Assembly (NCBI GenBank): GCA_002336805.1
Contig: DDEZ01000002.1
Span: 310,001 to 374,000, forward strand
Length of the DNA stretch: 64,000 nucleotides
Origin: Bacteroidetes bacterium UBA1941
Lineage (GTDB): Bacteria; Bacteroidota; Bacteroidia; Chitinophagales; LD1
Reading direction: 5' to 3'
Positions within the stretch are counted from its first letter, which is position 1, and every line of letters starts with the position of its first letter. Below the pieces are notes generated by a model. It searched no databases and was not told the origin of the DNA. It saw only the letters and a list, made by a program, of their open reading frames with translations. Of the stretch, positions 7,886-15,380 are shown piece by piece. The position numbers and the translations under genes were made by a program.

Positions 7886-9361
7886 TTAACTTTCCTCGCC
7901 CTCTATATCTTCGGAGGCAAACATAGACCCAAAGAGGTCCTTGAACTGCACACTGCGCTCCAGCATCGCCTTGCCTATCTGCGAATGCTCTGCTAATGAA
8001 TGCAATACAAACTCCATGGCTACATATTTCTCAGCTGGGTCCAAGTCTGGCATATGTGTCTGCACCAGACGTGACAGCCCATCTACAGAATCCAGAGATT
8101 TGCGATAGCTGGCCTCATCTGCATTCAGCAGCAGGTCCAGAGAGTCATTATTAGAAAACCAGTCAAGGATATTCTGGTATGGTGACGCAGTCTTTTTCTT
8201 TTTCAGCTTAGACGGATCCGGGAAAAACTGCACGAAATGGCTTCTCAGCGCCTTGCCGATGAGGTGCTGGGCTACCATGGCGGCGCCCTCCTGCTCGCCC
8301 TCGTAGACCAGCTCTATTTTGCCATTGATAGCAGGTACTACACCCCAGAGGTCCCCCACGCGGGCTACAGTGCGGTGCTCATTATTCAGCAGCATGCGGC
8401 GCTCTGCTGTAGAGGCCAGGTTCTCATAGGCCGAGATGGTGAGGCGGGCACTCACGCCGCTTTTGGCGTCTACATACTCACTCTGGCGTGCCTCCTGTGC
8501 TACCTGCTCTATCAGGTCTTTCAGTATATCGCCTATGGCCACTGTGTCGCGCTGAGATGGTGTGAGCCGTGCCTCCTGCTCCGTGATCTGGCGGGAGAGC
8601 TGTATGGTCTTGGGATAGTGTGTGAGGATCTGACTGCCTATACGGTCTTTCAGTGGTGTCACGATGCTGCCGCGATTGGTGTAGTCCTCAGGATTGGCGG
8701 TAAAAATGAACTCTATATCCAGCGACAGGCGCAGTTTGAACCCGCGTATCTGTATATCGCCCTCCTGCAGGATATTGAACAGTGCTACCTGTATCCGCGC
8801 CTGCAGGTCCGGCAGCTCATTGATCACAAAGATGCACCTGTGGCTGCGAGGGATGATACCAAAGTGTATCACGCGGTCATCTGCATAGCTCAGCTTGAGA
8901 TTGGCAGCCTTGATAGGGTCTACGTCTCCTATGAGGTCCGCCACAGATACATCTGGTGTGGCCAGCTTCTCTGTATAGCGCTCACTGCGGTGCAGCCAGG
9001 AGATAGGTGTATCATCGCCCTTCTCCGCTATCAGGTCCTTGGCATAGCGGGTGAGCGGTATAAGGGGGTCCTCGTTCAGCTCACTGCCGGTGATCACAGG
9101 TATGTACTCATCCAGCAGCTCAGTCATCTGGCGGGCTATCCGCGTCTTGGCCTGACCACGCAGGCCTAGCAGGTTGATATTGTGCCGCGACAGGATAGCC
9201 CGCTCCAGATCCGGGATCACTGTATCCTCATAGCCGAGGATACCCTTGAATACAGTCTCTCCAGTCCTGATCTTTGCGATCAGATTATCACGCAGTTCGT
9301 CTTTTATGCTCTTTGATGTGTAATTCGATTTCTTCAGTTCACCGAGTGTGGTAGCTCTCAT
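7886..9361 (-). CDS. MoxR/ChlI-like AAA+ ATPase
   Basis: This 491-residue protein resembles the magnesium-chelatase subunit I/MoxR branch of AAA+ ATPases. Residues 66-73 (GLRGQAKT) occupy the Walker A position but lack the final glycine of the usual GxxGxGKT. The Walker B-like segment is CIFVINELPD, followed by a sensor region with FTANPEDYTNRG and an ATPase-lid helical domain. It overlaps the next gene, a VWA protein, by 4 nt (ATGA), the classic MoxR-VWA pairing in which the ATPase remodels or activates metal or protein complexes with its MIDAS partner. No chlorophyll or cobalamin genes are nearby, so a chaperone role is more likely than metal chelation. Confidence 0.75.
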   Translation of the reverse strand: MRATTLGELKKSNYTSKSIKDELRDNLIAKIRTGETVFKGILGYEDTVIPDLERAILSRHNINLLGLRGQAKTRIARQMTELLDEYIPVITGSELNEDPLIPLTRYAKDLIAEKGDDTPISWLHRSERYTEKLATPDVSVADLIGDVDPIKAANLKLSYADDRVIHFGIIPRSHRCIFVINELPDLQARIQVALFNILQEGDIQIRGFKLRLSLDIEFIFTANPEDYTNRGSIVTPLKDRIGSQILTHYPKTIQLSRQITEQEARLTPSQRDTVAIGDILKDLIEQVAQEARQSEYVDAKSGVSARLTISAYENLASTAERRMLLNNEHRTVARVGDLWGVVPAINGKIELVYEGEQEGAAMVAQHLIGKALRSHFVQFFPDPSKLKKKKTASPYQNILDWFSNNDSLDLLLNADEASYRKSLDSVDGLSRLVQTHMPDLDPAEKYVAMEFVLHSLAEHSQIGKAMLERSVQFKDLFGSMFASEDIEGEES

Positions 9362-10452
9362 CTTACTTTACGCTTTTTATTTCTTTCAAAATCTTCAAAC
9401 AGGAATTCTCCCAATCCTTTCAGGCTGGTATAAAATGCCTTTCCATTATTCGCTTCTGTAAACTCCTCTACAAAGCTCTGCAGATAGGGGTCCGATGCGA
9501 TCATAAAGGTCGTTATCGGTATCTTAAGTCTCCTGGCCGAACGCGCCAGGTTCAGACACTTGTTTACGATCTTGCGGTCCAGGCCCCAGCTATTTTTGTA
9601 GTACTGGCCATTTTCTTTCATACAGCTGGGCTTGCCATCTGTGATCATAAAGATCTGCTTGTTAGGATTCTTGCGCTTGTGCAGAAGGTCCATGGCCAGC
9701 TCCAGGCCGGCAGGAGTATTGGTATGATAGGGACCCACCTGCAGGTATGGCAGGTCCTTGATCTCTATTGGCCACGCATCATCGCCAAATACGAGGATGT
9801 CAAGGGTGTCTTTAGGGTATTTCTTTTTGATCAGCTCGGCCAGTGCCATCGCTACATTCTTGGCAGGAGTGATCCTGTCCTCACCATACAGGATCATGCT
9901 GTGAGAGATATCTATCATCAGCACCGTACTGCTCTGGGACTTGTGCTCCTGCTCGCGCACCACCAGGTCATCCTCACTCATCATAAACTCCCCGATGCCA
10001 TGATTGACCTGCGCATTTTTAAAAGACTCCAGCATAGCGATCTGCTCTATAGAGTCTCCAAATGTAAAGGAGCGCAGGTCGCTGCTCTGCTCATCGCCCT
10101 GACCGGTGAATCCTGTTTTATGATTGCCACGCGTACCCTTTTTCAGTTTGCCAAAGATGCGGTCCAGTGCAGACTCGCGTATAGACTGTTCGGTCTTGGC
10201 GGTCATAGCCATCTGGCCCGGCTGTGCAGGATCATCTTTGAGGTAGCCCCGCTCACGCAGGTCACTGATGAAATCTCCTATGCCGTAATCCTTGTTTGTG
10301 AGCTTGTACTCTTTGTCCAGGTCGGTGAGCCAGCTCAGCGCTTCTGCCACATCACCGCTGGTATAGGTGAGCAGCTGCTTGAAGATATCAAACAGCTTGT
10401 CAAATGGCGTCTTGCCATCCGGCATATGTTTACTAAATCTGTAGCCTAGCAT
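9358..10452 (-). CDS. VWA-domain protein, partner of the AAA+ ATPase
   Basis: This 364-residue soluble protein has an N-terminal helical region (about 10-160) and a C-terminal von Willebrand A domain (about 172-345). The MIDAS metal site is complete: D181, S183 and S185 in MIDISHSM, the conserved Thr in the middle, and ITDGKPS for the acidic residue. Its end overlaps the ATPase start by 4 nt, so the two are co-translated. In characterised MoxR-VWA systems (for example RavA-ViaA) the VWA protein links the ATPase to its substrate; the substrate here cannot be read from the sequence. Confidence 0.78.
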   Translation of the reverse strand: MLGYRFSKHMPDGKTPFDKLFDIFKQLLTYTSGDVAEALSWLTDLDKEYKLTNKDYGIGDFISDLRERGYLKDDPAQPGQMAMTAKTEQSIRESALDRIFGKLKKGTRGNHKTGFTGQGDEQSSDLRSFTFGDSIEQIAMLESFKNAQVNHGIGEFMMSEDDLVVREQEHKSQSSTVLMIDISHSMILYGEDRITPAKNVAMALAELIKKKYPKDTLDILVFGDDAWPIEIKDLPYLQVGPYHTNTPAGLELAMDLLHKRKNPNKQIFMITDGKPSCMKENGQYYKNSWGLDRKIVNKCLNLARSARRLKIPITTFMIASDPYLQSFVEEFTEANNGKAFYTSLKGLGEFLFEDFERNKKRKVR

Positions 10453-10456
10453 AATA

Positions 10457-11782
10457 TCATTTCAAAGCCTCCTGTATATATTTCTCCAGTTTATTCTTAG
10501 GTGCAAATCGATGCAGGATCGTACCTCTCTGATCTATGAGTACCAGTGTAGGTGTAGAGCTGATGGCGTAGTCATTGCCCGGAGTTGGTTTGCCGGGATC
10601 GCCGCTGCCGGCCAGTACATTTGTCCAGGGCAGTTTGTGCTCGCTCAGGTAGGATTTCCAGTGCTGCGGACTCATATCCATACAGTACGCATAGATCTCA
10701 AAACCCTTACCATGGTACTTGTCATACACGGCCTGTATCTGTGGCATCTCCTCCGTGCAGTGGCTGCAGCCCGGAGACCAGAATAGGAGCAGTGTACACT
10801 TAGAGCGCTGCACCACTTCCTTTAGCGACCGCACTACACCGCTCGTATCCGGCTTTGCTATTTCTACAAAGGTGGTCCCCGGCATCACCTTCCTGATGTT
10901 AGCGATCTTGACCGCCAGTACGGGATTGGTCAGAGATGACTGGTTTTCGTCATAGTAGCGGATCAGCATGCCGAGCATCTTCTCACGTGAGTGCCATAGC
11001 AGGCCGTCAAAGAGTGACAGGGCGGTCTTATTGTACGCTTTATTATCTACCCTGGCCCTCGTCATCAGGTCCCGGATAAAGGCCTCCTCACTGCTGAGTG
11101 TGCCCTCTATCAGAAACTCGATATAGTTCACGATCATATCGTGGTATACAGGGGTGGCCAGCAGAGACGCATCGGCAAAGGGAACACCATCAAAGTAGTG
11201 CGCGCGAAATTCTGCAGTGGTGTTCTTCACCTCTTTTGCTACTACGGGCATGCGCATTTTGCAGAGTACCTCTGCTGCGTAGGTGCCGGGGTAACGCTTG
11301 CGTATGGCATTGAGGTCATCTGTGTAGTCCAGCAGCAGGTCGTTTAGCTCCTGCTCGCAGGCTGCACCATCGCACTGGCGAAAATACTTCTCCAGCTTGC
11401 CATCATTGAGCTTCATCATGGCGTAGAAGCGCTTGTATGCCTCACTCTCAGTGGCTGGAGTGACGTGCACATCCGCCACCTGGTCATCTTTGATAGAGAC
11501 ATCGATAGTAATATCCTGGTCGCGTGGGGAGAGCATCAGGTCATAAGACGAACGGCCCAGCCTCACATTGTATAGCGTAGGGCACTGTATCTGCACCTCC
11601 ATGCTGAATACGCCACCACTGACTGTAGCAGAGGCATCACCGCCTTCTTCGCTGGCATTGTGCATGACTACCATAGGAGGCATGTTGCCCCCGTTTACTG
11701 TAAAACGGCCATGCACATGTACACCCTCGCAAAGGGCTGTAAATGATAAAGAGGCCAATAAAAGCGTGATAAAAGATCTCAT
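10457..11782 (-). CDS. TlpA-like thioredoxin-fold protein, periplasmic
   Basis: This 441-residue protein has a signal peptide (residues 1-18, ending LSFTALC), an N-terminal beta-rich domain like the DUF4369-type domains of Bacteroidota TlpA proteins, a helical middle region, and a C-terminal thioredoxin domain (about 315-441). The active-site CxxC is Cys339-Cys342 (WSPGCSHCTEE), with the cis-proline segment SSTPTLVLID. It should reduce or isomerise disulfides, or support cytochrome maturation, outside the cytoplasm. It starts the run of minus-strand genes leading into the VWA/AAA+ pair, with a 4-nt gap to the VWA gene, so all three may be co-transcribed. Confidence 0.8.
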   Translation of the reverse strand: MRSFITLLLASLSFTALCEGVHVHGRFTVNGGNMPPMVVMHNASEEGGDASATVSGGVFSMEVQIQCPTLYNVRLGRSSYDLMLSPRDQDITIDVSIKDDQVADVHVTPATESEAYKRFYAMMKLNDGKLEKYFRQCDGAACEQELNDLLLDYTDDLNAIRKRYPGTYAAEVLCKMRMPVVAKEVKNTTAEFRAHYFDGVPFADASLLATPVYHDMIVNYIEFLIEGTLSSEEAFIRDLMTRARVDNKAYNKTALSLFDGLLWHSREKMLGMLIRYYDENQSSLTNPVLAVKIANIRKVMPGTTFVEIAKPDTSGVVRSLKEVVQRSKCTLLLFWSPGCSHCTEEMPQIQAVYDKYHGKGFEIYAYCMDMSPQHWKSYLSEHKLPWTNVLAGSGDPGKPTPGNDYAISSTPTLVLIDQRGTILHRFAPKNKLEKYIQEALK

Positions 11783-11874
11783 GAAGTATGCATATGTACT
11801 AGGTATAAAACTACCAAATAAATAACCAGCCCGAAGGCGATTTTGTTTTTTGAGAAAGAGGAAAGGGTGGTAAA

Positions 11875-12918
11875 CTACTTCGGTTTCTTAACCTTGACTG
11901 GTGCTGCGGCTGCGGGCTGCGCCATAGCGGGCTTGGGTAGTTTCACTTTCAGCCCCAGCTCCTCGCCTATGCCTATGATAGAGCGATAGTTGAGCGGAAA
12001 CTCCATAAAGACATGTATCATACTGAGCAGGAATAGCACCTCCAGCCCCAGCATGTAGTCATACGCATAGAGGCCCACAGAGGTCACCCAGAGTATAGCT
12101 ACTATCACTAGCCAGCGCATAGGTACCTTGTGCCATTTTATCACAGAAGTTTTAGAAAACCAATTGAGATAGTGGTAGGTGTAGGCGAAAGCGATAAAAC
12201 GCATCACACTCTGGCCAGGCACAGAGTGAAATACAAAGTCTTCAAAACTTTTGAAGGTACCATGGTCCATATTCAGCAGGTGTGCCAGGGAGGCTACCAG
12301 CCCGTCAAATCTGATACCTGTGATGCTCCGCTGGGCATAGGGATGTACCTGATACCACGATATGACAGGATGATAGACAAAGAAGCTCACACCGCAGCTT
12401 ATGAATACCAAAACAGATAGTAGCCCCAGCGCGCTCTTATTTTTCAGCGCGCCATAGATGATGAATACACCCGTGAAGATGAAGACATGTATCAGTGTAG
12501 GCAGGTACATGCCAAACACCATCTGGGCTCCATGTGTAGCGCTGAGGATATAACCTCCTACCAGTGCACCGAGGAGTAGTATCAGTTTGTAAAACCAACT
12601 CTGGATCACTACCATGCCCAATGCAGCTACGAGACACATAAAAATGAGATTGGTAGACCAGCGCGCTGCCTCAGCACCCTGCATATCGGTCACGACCATG
12701 AGCGTCAGGATCACTGCCAGCGGTATGAAGAGCAGATAGTCCATCTTGCCGGTGGCAAAGTAATCGCGCTTGTGCAGCCAGGATATCTCAGTCAGGTAGT
12801 GGAGGGGCCCCAATACGGCATAAGAAAAAAGGAACAGCTCAAAAGGCAATAGGTACGCCGCTACACATGATACGATCATGAGTATGATATTGGCTATATC
12901 TATTGTCTTGGTATCCAT
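11875..12918 (-). CDS. Polytopic membrane protein of unknown function
   Basis: This 347-residue protein has about nine or ten hydrophobic helices across residues 5-320, then a soluble tail rich in Lys, Pro and Ala ending VKVKKPK. Conserved-looking polar motifs inside helices include GPLHYLTEISWLHKRDYF near 38-55 and LAHLLNMDHGTF near 210, with several histidines that could bind metal or a cofactor. I do not recognise the family; an oxygenase- or desaturase-like membrane enzyme is possible only by the pattern of histidines. Its ATG directly abuts the YbaB stop, suggesting co-transcription. Confidence 0.65.
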   Translation of the reverse strand: MDTKTIDIANIILMIVSCVAAYLLPFELFLFSYAVLGPLHYLTEISWLHKRDYFATGKMDYLLFIPLAVILTLMVVTDMQGAEAARWSTNLIFMCLVAALGMVVIQSWFYKLILLLGALVGGYILSATHGAQMVFGMYLPTLIHVFIFTGVFIIYGALKNKSALGLLSVLVFISCGVSFFVYHPVISWYQVHPYAQRSITGIRFDGLVASLAHLLNMDHGTFKSFEDFVFHSVPGQSVMRFIAFAYTYHYLNWFSKTSVIKWHKVPMRWLVIVAILWVTSVGLYAYDYMLGLEVLFLLSMIHVFMEFPLNYRSIIGIGEELGLKVKLPKPAMAQPAAAAPVKVKKPK

Positions 12919-13203
12919 TTATCCGAGTCCCGGTATATTGGGCATCACTCCTTTCATCTCGCTCTGCATCAGGCTGTCCGCTTTGGTCAGGGCCTCATTG
13001 AGCACATTTATCAGATGGTCGCTCAGTTCTTCATTGCCTACAGCTTGTTTGATCTGTATGTCGGTCACTTTACGGTTTCCGTTCACAGTCACTTTTACAT
13101 AGCTGTTTTCTTCAGATACTGTGATCGTATCCAGGCGATTTTTCACCTCGTCCATTTTAGATTTCAGCTCATTCAGTTGCTTCAGTTGATCGAGAAAGCC
13201 CAT
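12919..13203 (-). CDS. YbaB/EbfC nucleoid-associated protein
   Basis: This 94-residue protein matches the YbaB/EbfC family in length and pattern: an N-terminal coiled helix (LDQLKQLNELKSKMDEVKNR), a central beta-sheet (VKVTVNGNRKVTDIQI), and a C-terminal helix with a glycine-containing end. It should form a dimer that binds DNA and compacts it. In many bacteria the gene sits beside dnaX and recR, which are absent here. A heptanucleotide tandem repeat lies directly upstream of its start. Confidence 0.82.
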   Translation of the reverse strand: MGFLDQLKQLNELKSKMDEVKNRLDTITVSEENSYVKVTVNGNRKVTDIQIKQAVGNEELSDHLINVLNEALTKADSLMQSEMKGVMPNIPGLG

Positions 13204-13209
13204 GTTCTT

Positions 13210-13237
13210 GTATTGAGTAGTGAGTATTGTGTATTGA
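13210..13237. repeat. Degenerate 7-nt tandem repeat (GTATTGA type)
   Basis: Four consecutive heptamers read GTATTGA, GTAGTGA, GTATTGT and GTATTGA. They fill the short gap between the YbaB start (13203) and the YajQ stop (13269). Confidence 0.7.
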
Positions 13238-13268
13238 GATAATTAATGTTGTATTCCAGCCACCAGCG

Positions 13269-13760
13269 TTAGCTTTTCATATTTTCAAATTGCAGCGGGA
13301 AACCGAAGTCCTGTTTCCTCAGATCTGCCATCACCGCCTGTAGGTCGTCTATTTTTTTGCCGGTCACGCGTACTATCTGGTCCATCTGAGAGGCCTGCAC
13401 TTTCTGGCCACCATCTTTTATGGCCTTGGCTATTTTCTTCATGGCTTCTTTGTCCAGGCCGTTTTTCATCTTGAGGTCCTTTTTTAGCATGGTGCCCTGG
13501 GTATAGGCCTCTTTGCTCTGGTCATAGCTGCGCGGGTCGAGGCCCTGTTTGATGCCGCGGTTTACGATGATATCCATGATCGTATCCATGCGCATCTCCG
13601 TCTCCGTCACGATATGCATGGATAGCTCCTTCTTGTTAAAATCTATGGACGTATTGGACCCGCTAAAGTCATAGCGGTTTTGTATTTCTTTCTTCGCCAC
13701 ATTGATAGCATTCTCTACCACCTGTGGGTCTACTTTGCTGGCTATATCGAAACTTGGCAT
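13269..13760 (-). CDS. yajQ: YajQ family cyclic-di-GMP/nucleotide-binding protein
   Basis: This 163-residue protein has the family's start (MPSFDIASKVDPQVVENA), the segment IQNRYDFSGSNTSIDFN and the C-terminal DLRKQDFGFPLQFEN, all at normal length. It should adopt the two-domain ferredoxin-like fold of YajQ. Homologues bind cyclic-di-GMP and act on transcription factors; a direct effect here is not shown. A textbook promoter sits immediately upstream. Confidence 0.92.
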   Translation of the reverse strand: MPSFDIASKVDPQVVENAINVAKKEIQNRYDFSGSNTSIDFNKKELSMHIVTETEMRMDTIMDIIVNRGIKQGLDPRSYDQSKEAYTQGTMLKKDLKMKNGLDKEAMKKIAKAIKDGGQKVQASQMDQIVRVTGKKIDDLQAVMADLRKQDFGFPLQFENMKS

Positions 13761-13780
13761 TAGCTGTTCATTTCAGTCTT

Positions 13781-13810
13781 TAAAATTAGCGGAGATTCTG
13801 ACTTTGGCAA
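13781..13810 (-). promoter_or_regulatory. Promoter of yajQ
   Basis: On the minus strand TTG (13810-13808), a 19-nt spacer and TAATTTTA (13788-13781, one mismatch) form a Bacteroidota promoter. Transcription should start near 13775, about 15 nt before the ATG at 13760. Confidence 0.5.
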
Positions 13811-13813
13811 AAG

Positions 13814-14563
13814 TCACAGGTACTCCACCTCTTTTAGCCCAAACTTCCACTGCTTTCCCCCGCTCTCTATGATCAGCTTGCCCTCCTTGGTCACTCCTAT
13901 TATCTCTCCGCGAAACTCCTGCCCATCCTTGCGGTAGAGTGCGGTCTTATTATACTGATAGAGATTTACCATATAGGCCTTATCCAGAAAATTGAAATGG
14001 AGGCTGCGGAGCTGTAGGTAGTATTTCTCCAGGTAGGAGCTGAGCTTCTCAGTGATTTGCTGCAGATTTTGAGACTGTCCCGATACAGACCGCAGAGACG
14101 CAGGATTTGGCAGCGCCGGGTCAAAGTCCATCTGGTTCACATTCAGCCCTATACCGATGATAGAGGAGGAGAGTTGGCTGCCGCTGATGGTGTTTTCTAT
14201 CAGGATTCCGGCTAGTTTTTGTCCATTATGATAGATATCATTGGGCCATTTGATCCGCACCTCATCGTTGAGTATTTCTTCGCATAGCTCGCGTACAGCT
14301 AGACTCACTGCCATACTTAGAAAAAACTGGCGATCTGCCGATAGGAATGTGGGATACAGGATGTAGGAGGCCGTCAGGTTCTGCCCCGGCTCAGTATGCC
14401 AGCGGTTGTCGGCCTGGCCACGCCCGGCGGTCTGCTCTGCTGCGGTCACGAGTGTGCCTTCGGGTACCTTTTGGGTAGAGAGTAGATTTTTAGCATAGTT
14501 ATTGGTAGAGTCTATGCTGGGCAGAGCTATGTGCTGGGCTCCGACAAATAAAGGATGAGACAT
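13814..14563 (-). CDS. birA: Biotin-[acetyl-CoA carboxylase] ligase
   Basis: This 249-residue protein is the catalytic type of biotin ligase, without the N-terminal helix-turn-helix of E. coli BirA, so it does not repress transcription. The biotinyl-AMP site is seen in GRGQADNRWHTEPGQNL (about 48-64) and in KWPNDIYHNGQKLAGILIE (about 104-122), followed by the small C-terminal SH3-like domain. It attaches biotin to the carboxyl carrier protein of acetyl-CoA carboxylase, needed for the same fatty acid pathway as FabH. It is divergent from rsfS and 53 nt upstream of the yajQ start. Confidence 0.92.
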   Translation of the reverse strand: MSHPLFVGAQHIALPSIDSTNNYAKNLLSTQKVPEGTLVTAAEQTAGRGQADNRWHTEPGQNLTASYILYPTFLSADRQFFLSMAVSLAVRELCEEILNDEVRIKWPNDIYHNGQKLAGILIENTISGSQLSSSIIGIGLNVNQMDFDPALPNPASLRSVSGQSQNLQQITEKLSSYLEKYYLQLRSLHFNFLDKAYMVNLYQYNKTALYRKDGQEFRGEIIGVTKEGKLIIESGGKQWKFGLKEVEYL

Positions 14564-14640
14564 GTCTCAGATCATGTGGTCATGGTGAAGATGCTGACTG
14601 TATACTAGGTGCTGTATAGTAGCTCTCCGCCTGTATCCTT

Positions 14641-14668
14641 TTTGTTTTGTGAAAATGAATTACTTTTG
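14641..14668 (+). promoter_or_regulatory. Promoter of rsfS-ftsH
   Basis: TACTTTTG at 14661-14668 is a perfect -7 match, with TTTG at 14641-14644 as a -33 box (16-nt spacer, slightly short). Predicted start near 14675, 16 nt before the TTG codon at 14691. Confidence 0.5.
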
Positions 14669-14690
14669 ACGGTACTAAAAATAAGACATA

Positions 14691-15374
14691 TTGGCTAAAA
14701 AGAAAGCGGGCGATACAGAAACACTCAAAGATCTGGTAATAGACGCTATACTGGACAAGAAGGGCCAGGACGTGGTCAGCCTCGACCTCAGGGATATACA
14801 CGATACGGTAGCAGATTATTTTATCATTGCACACGGCGACTCAGGTACGCAGGTCAATGCTATTTTCCAGAGTGTACTGGAGAAAGCTAAAGAGACAGGC
14901 CAGCTGCCCTACCACTCCGAAGGGCAGAAAAACGGCGAATGGGTAGTCGTGGACTTTGTAGATGTGGTGGCCCACATTTTCTACCGGGAGCGGAGGGATT
15001 TCTACCAGCTGGAGGAGCTCTGGAGTGATGCCAAAGTAACCAAACACGATGATGCGCCTGCAATAAAACCCAAAGCCGTACGTCCATCCAATAAGAAAAG
15101 CAAGACGGATGCTGAGGAGATGACCATCGAAGATGTAGAGAAGTCACTCACCCCACAGGAGCGCAAGGACCTGAGGGAAAGCCTCAATAAGCCGTCTATA
15201 CGCAAATCCCTGGCAGAAGATATCATCCCAAAGGAGAAACCAAGCCGCAGGATAGCAGACAAAAAATTTACGGACAGAAAGATACAGGAGCGCAAAGCTG
15301 CCAGCAAAAAGCCGGCGGCAAAAAGCGCAAAGGCAGCTAAGCCAGCGACTAAAAACACAAGCAAGAAGAAGTAG
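14691..15374 (+). CDS. rsfS: Ribosomal silencing factor RsfS with long basic C-terminal tail
   Basis: Residues 1-120 form a complete RsfS domain (LKDLVIDAILDKKGQDVVSL, then TVADYFIIAHGDS, EWVVVDFVDVVAHIFYRE, YQLEELWSDA). This domain binds ribosomal protein uL14 and blocks subunit joining. The usual protein ends there at about 110-130 residues. This one continues for about 105 more: a charged helix-rich stretch (122-190) and a Lys/Ala/Pro-rich end (KKPAAKSAKAAKPATKN). The start is a TTG at 14691, 23 nt after a promoter element. It is 6 nt upstream of ftsH and surely co-transcribed with it. The basic tail could add RNA contact; that is inference. Confidence 0.88.
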   Translation: MAKKKAGDTETLKDLVIDAILDKKGQDVVSLDLRDIHDTVADYFIIAHGDSGTQVNAIFQSVLEKAKETGQLPYHSEGQKNGEWVVVDFVDVVAHIFYRERRDFYQLEELWSDAKVTKHDDAPAIKPKAVRPSNKKSKTDAEEMTIEDVEKSLTPQERKDLRESLNKPSIRKSLAEDIIPKEKPSRRIADKKFTDRKIQERKAASKKPAAKSAKAAKPATKNTSKKK

Positions 15375-15380
15375 CAGATC

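Noticed and set aside
8237..9169. 310-residue frame antisense to the MoxR-like gene
   Set aside because: It is a shadow of a gene with strong protein-level evidence; it has no domain and no initiation signals.
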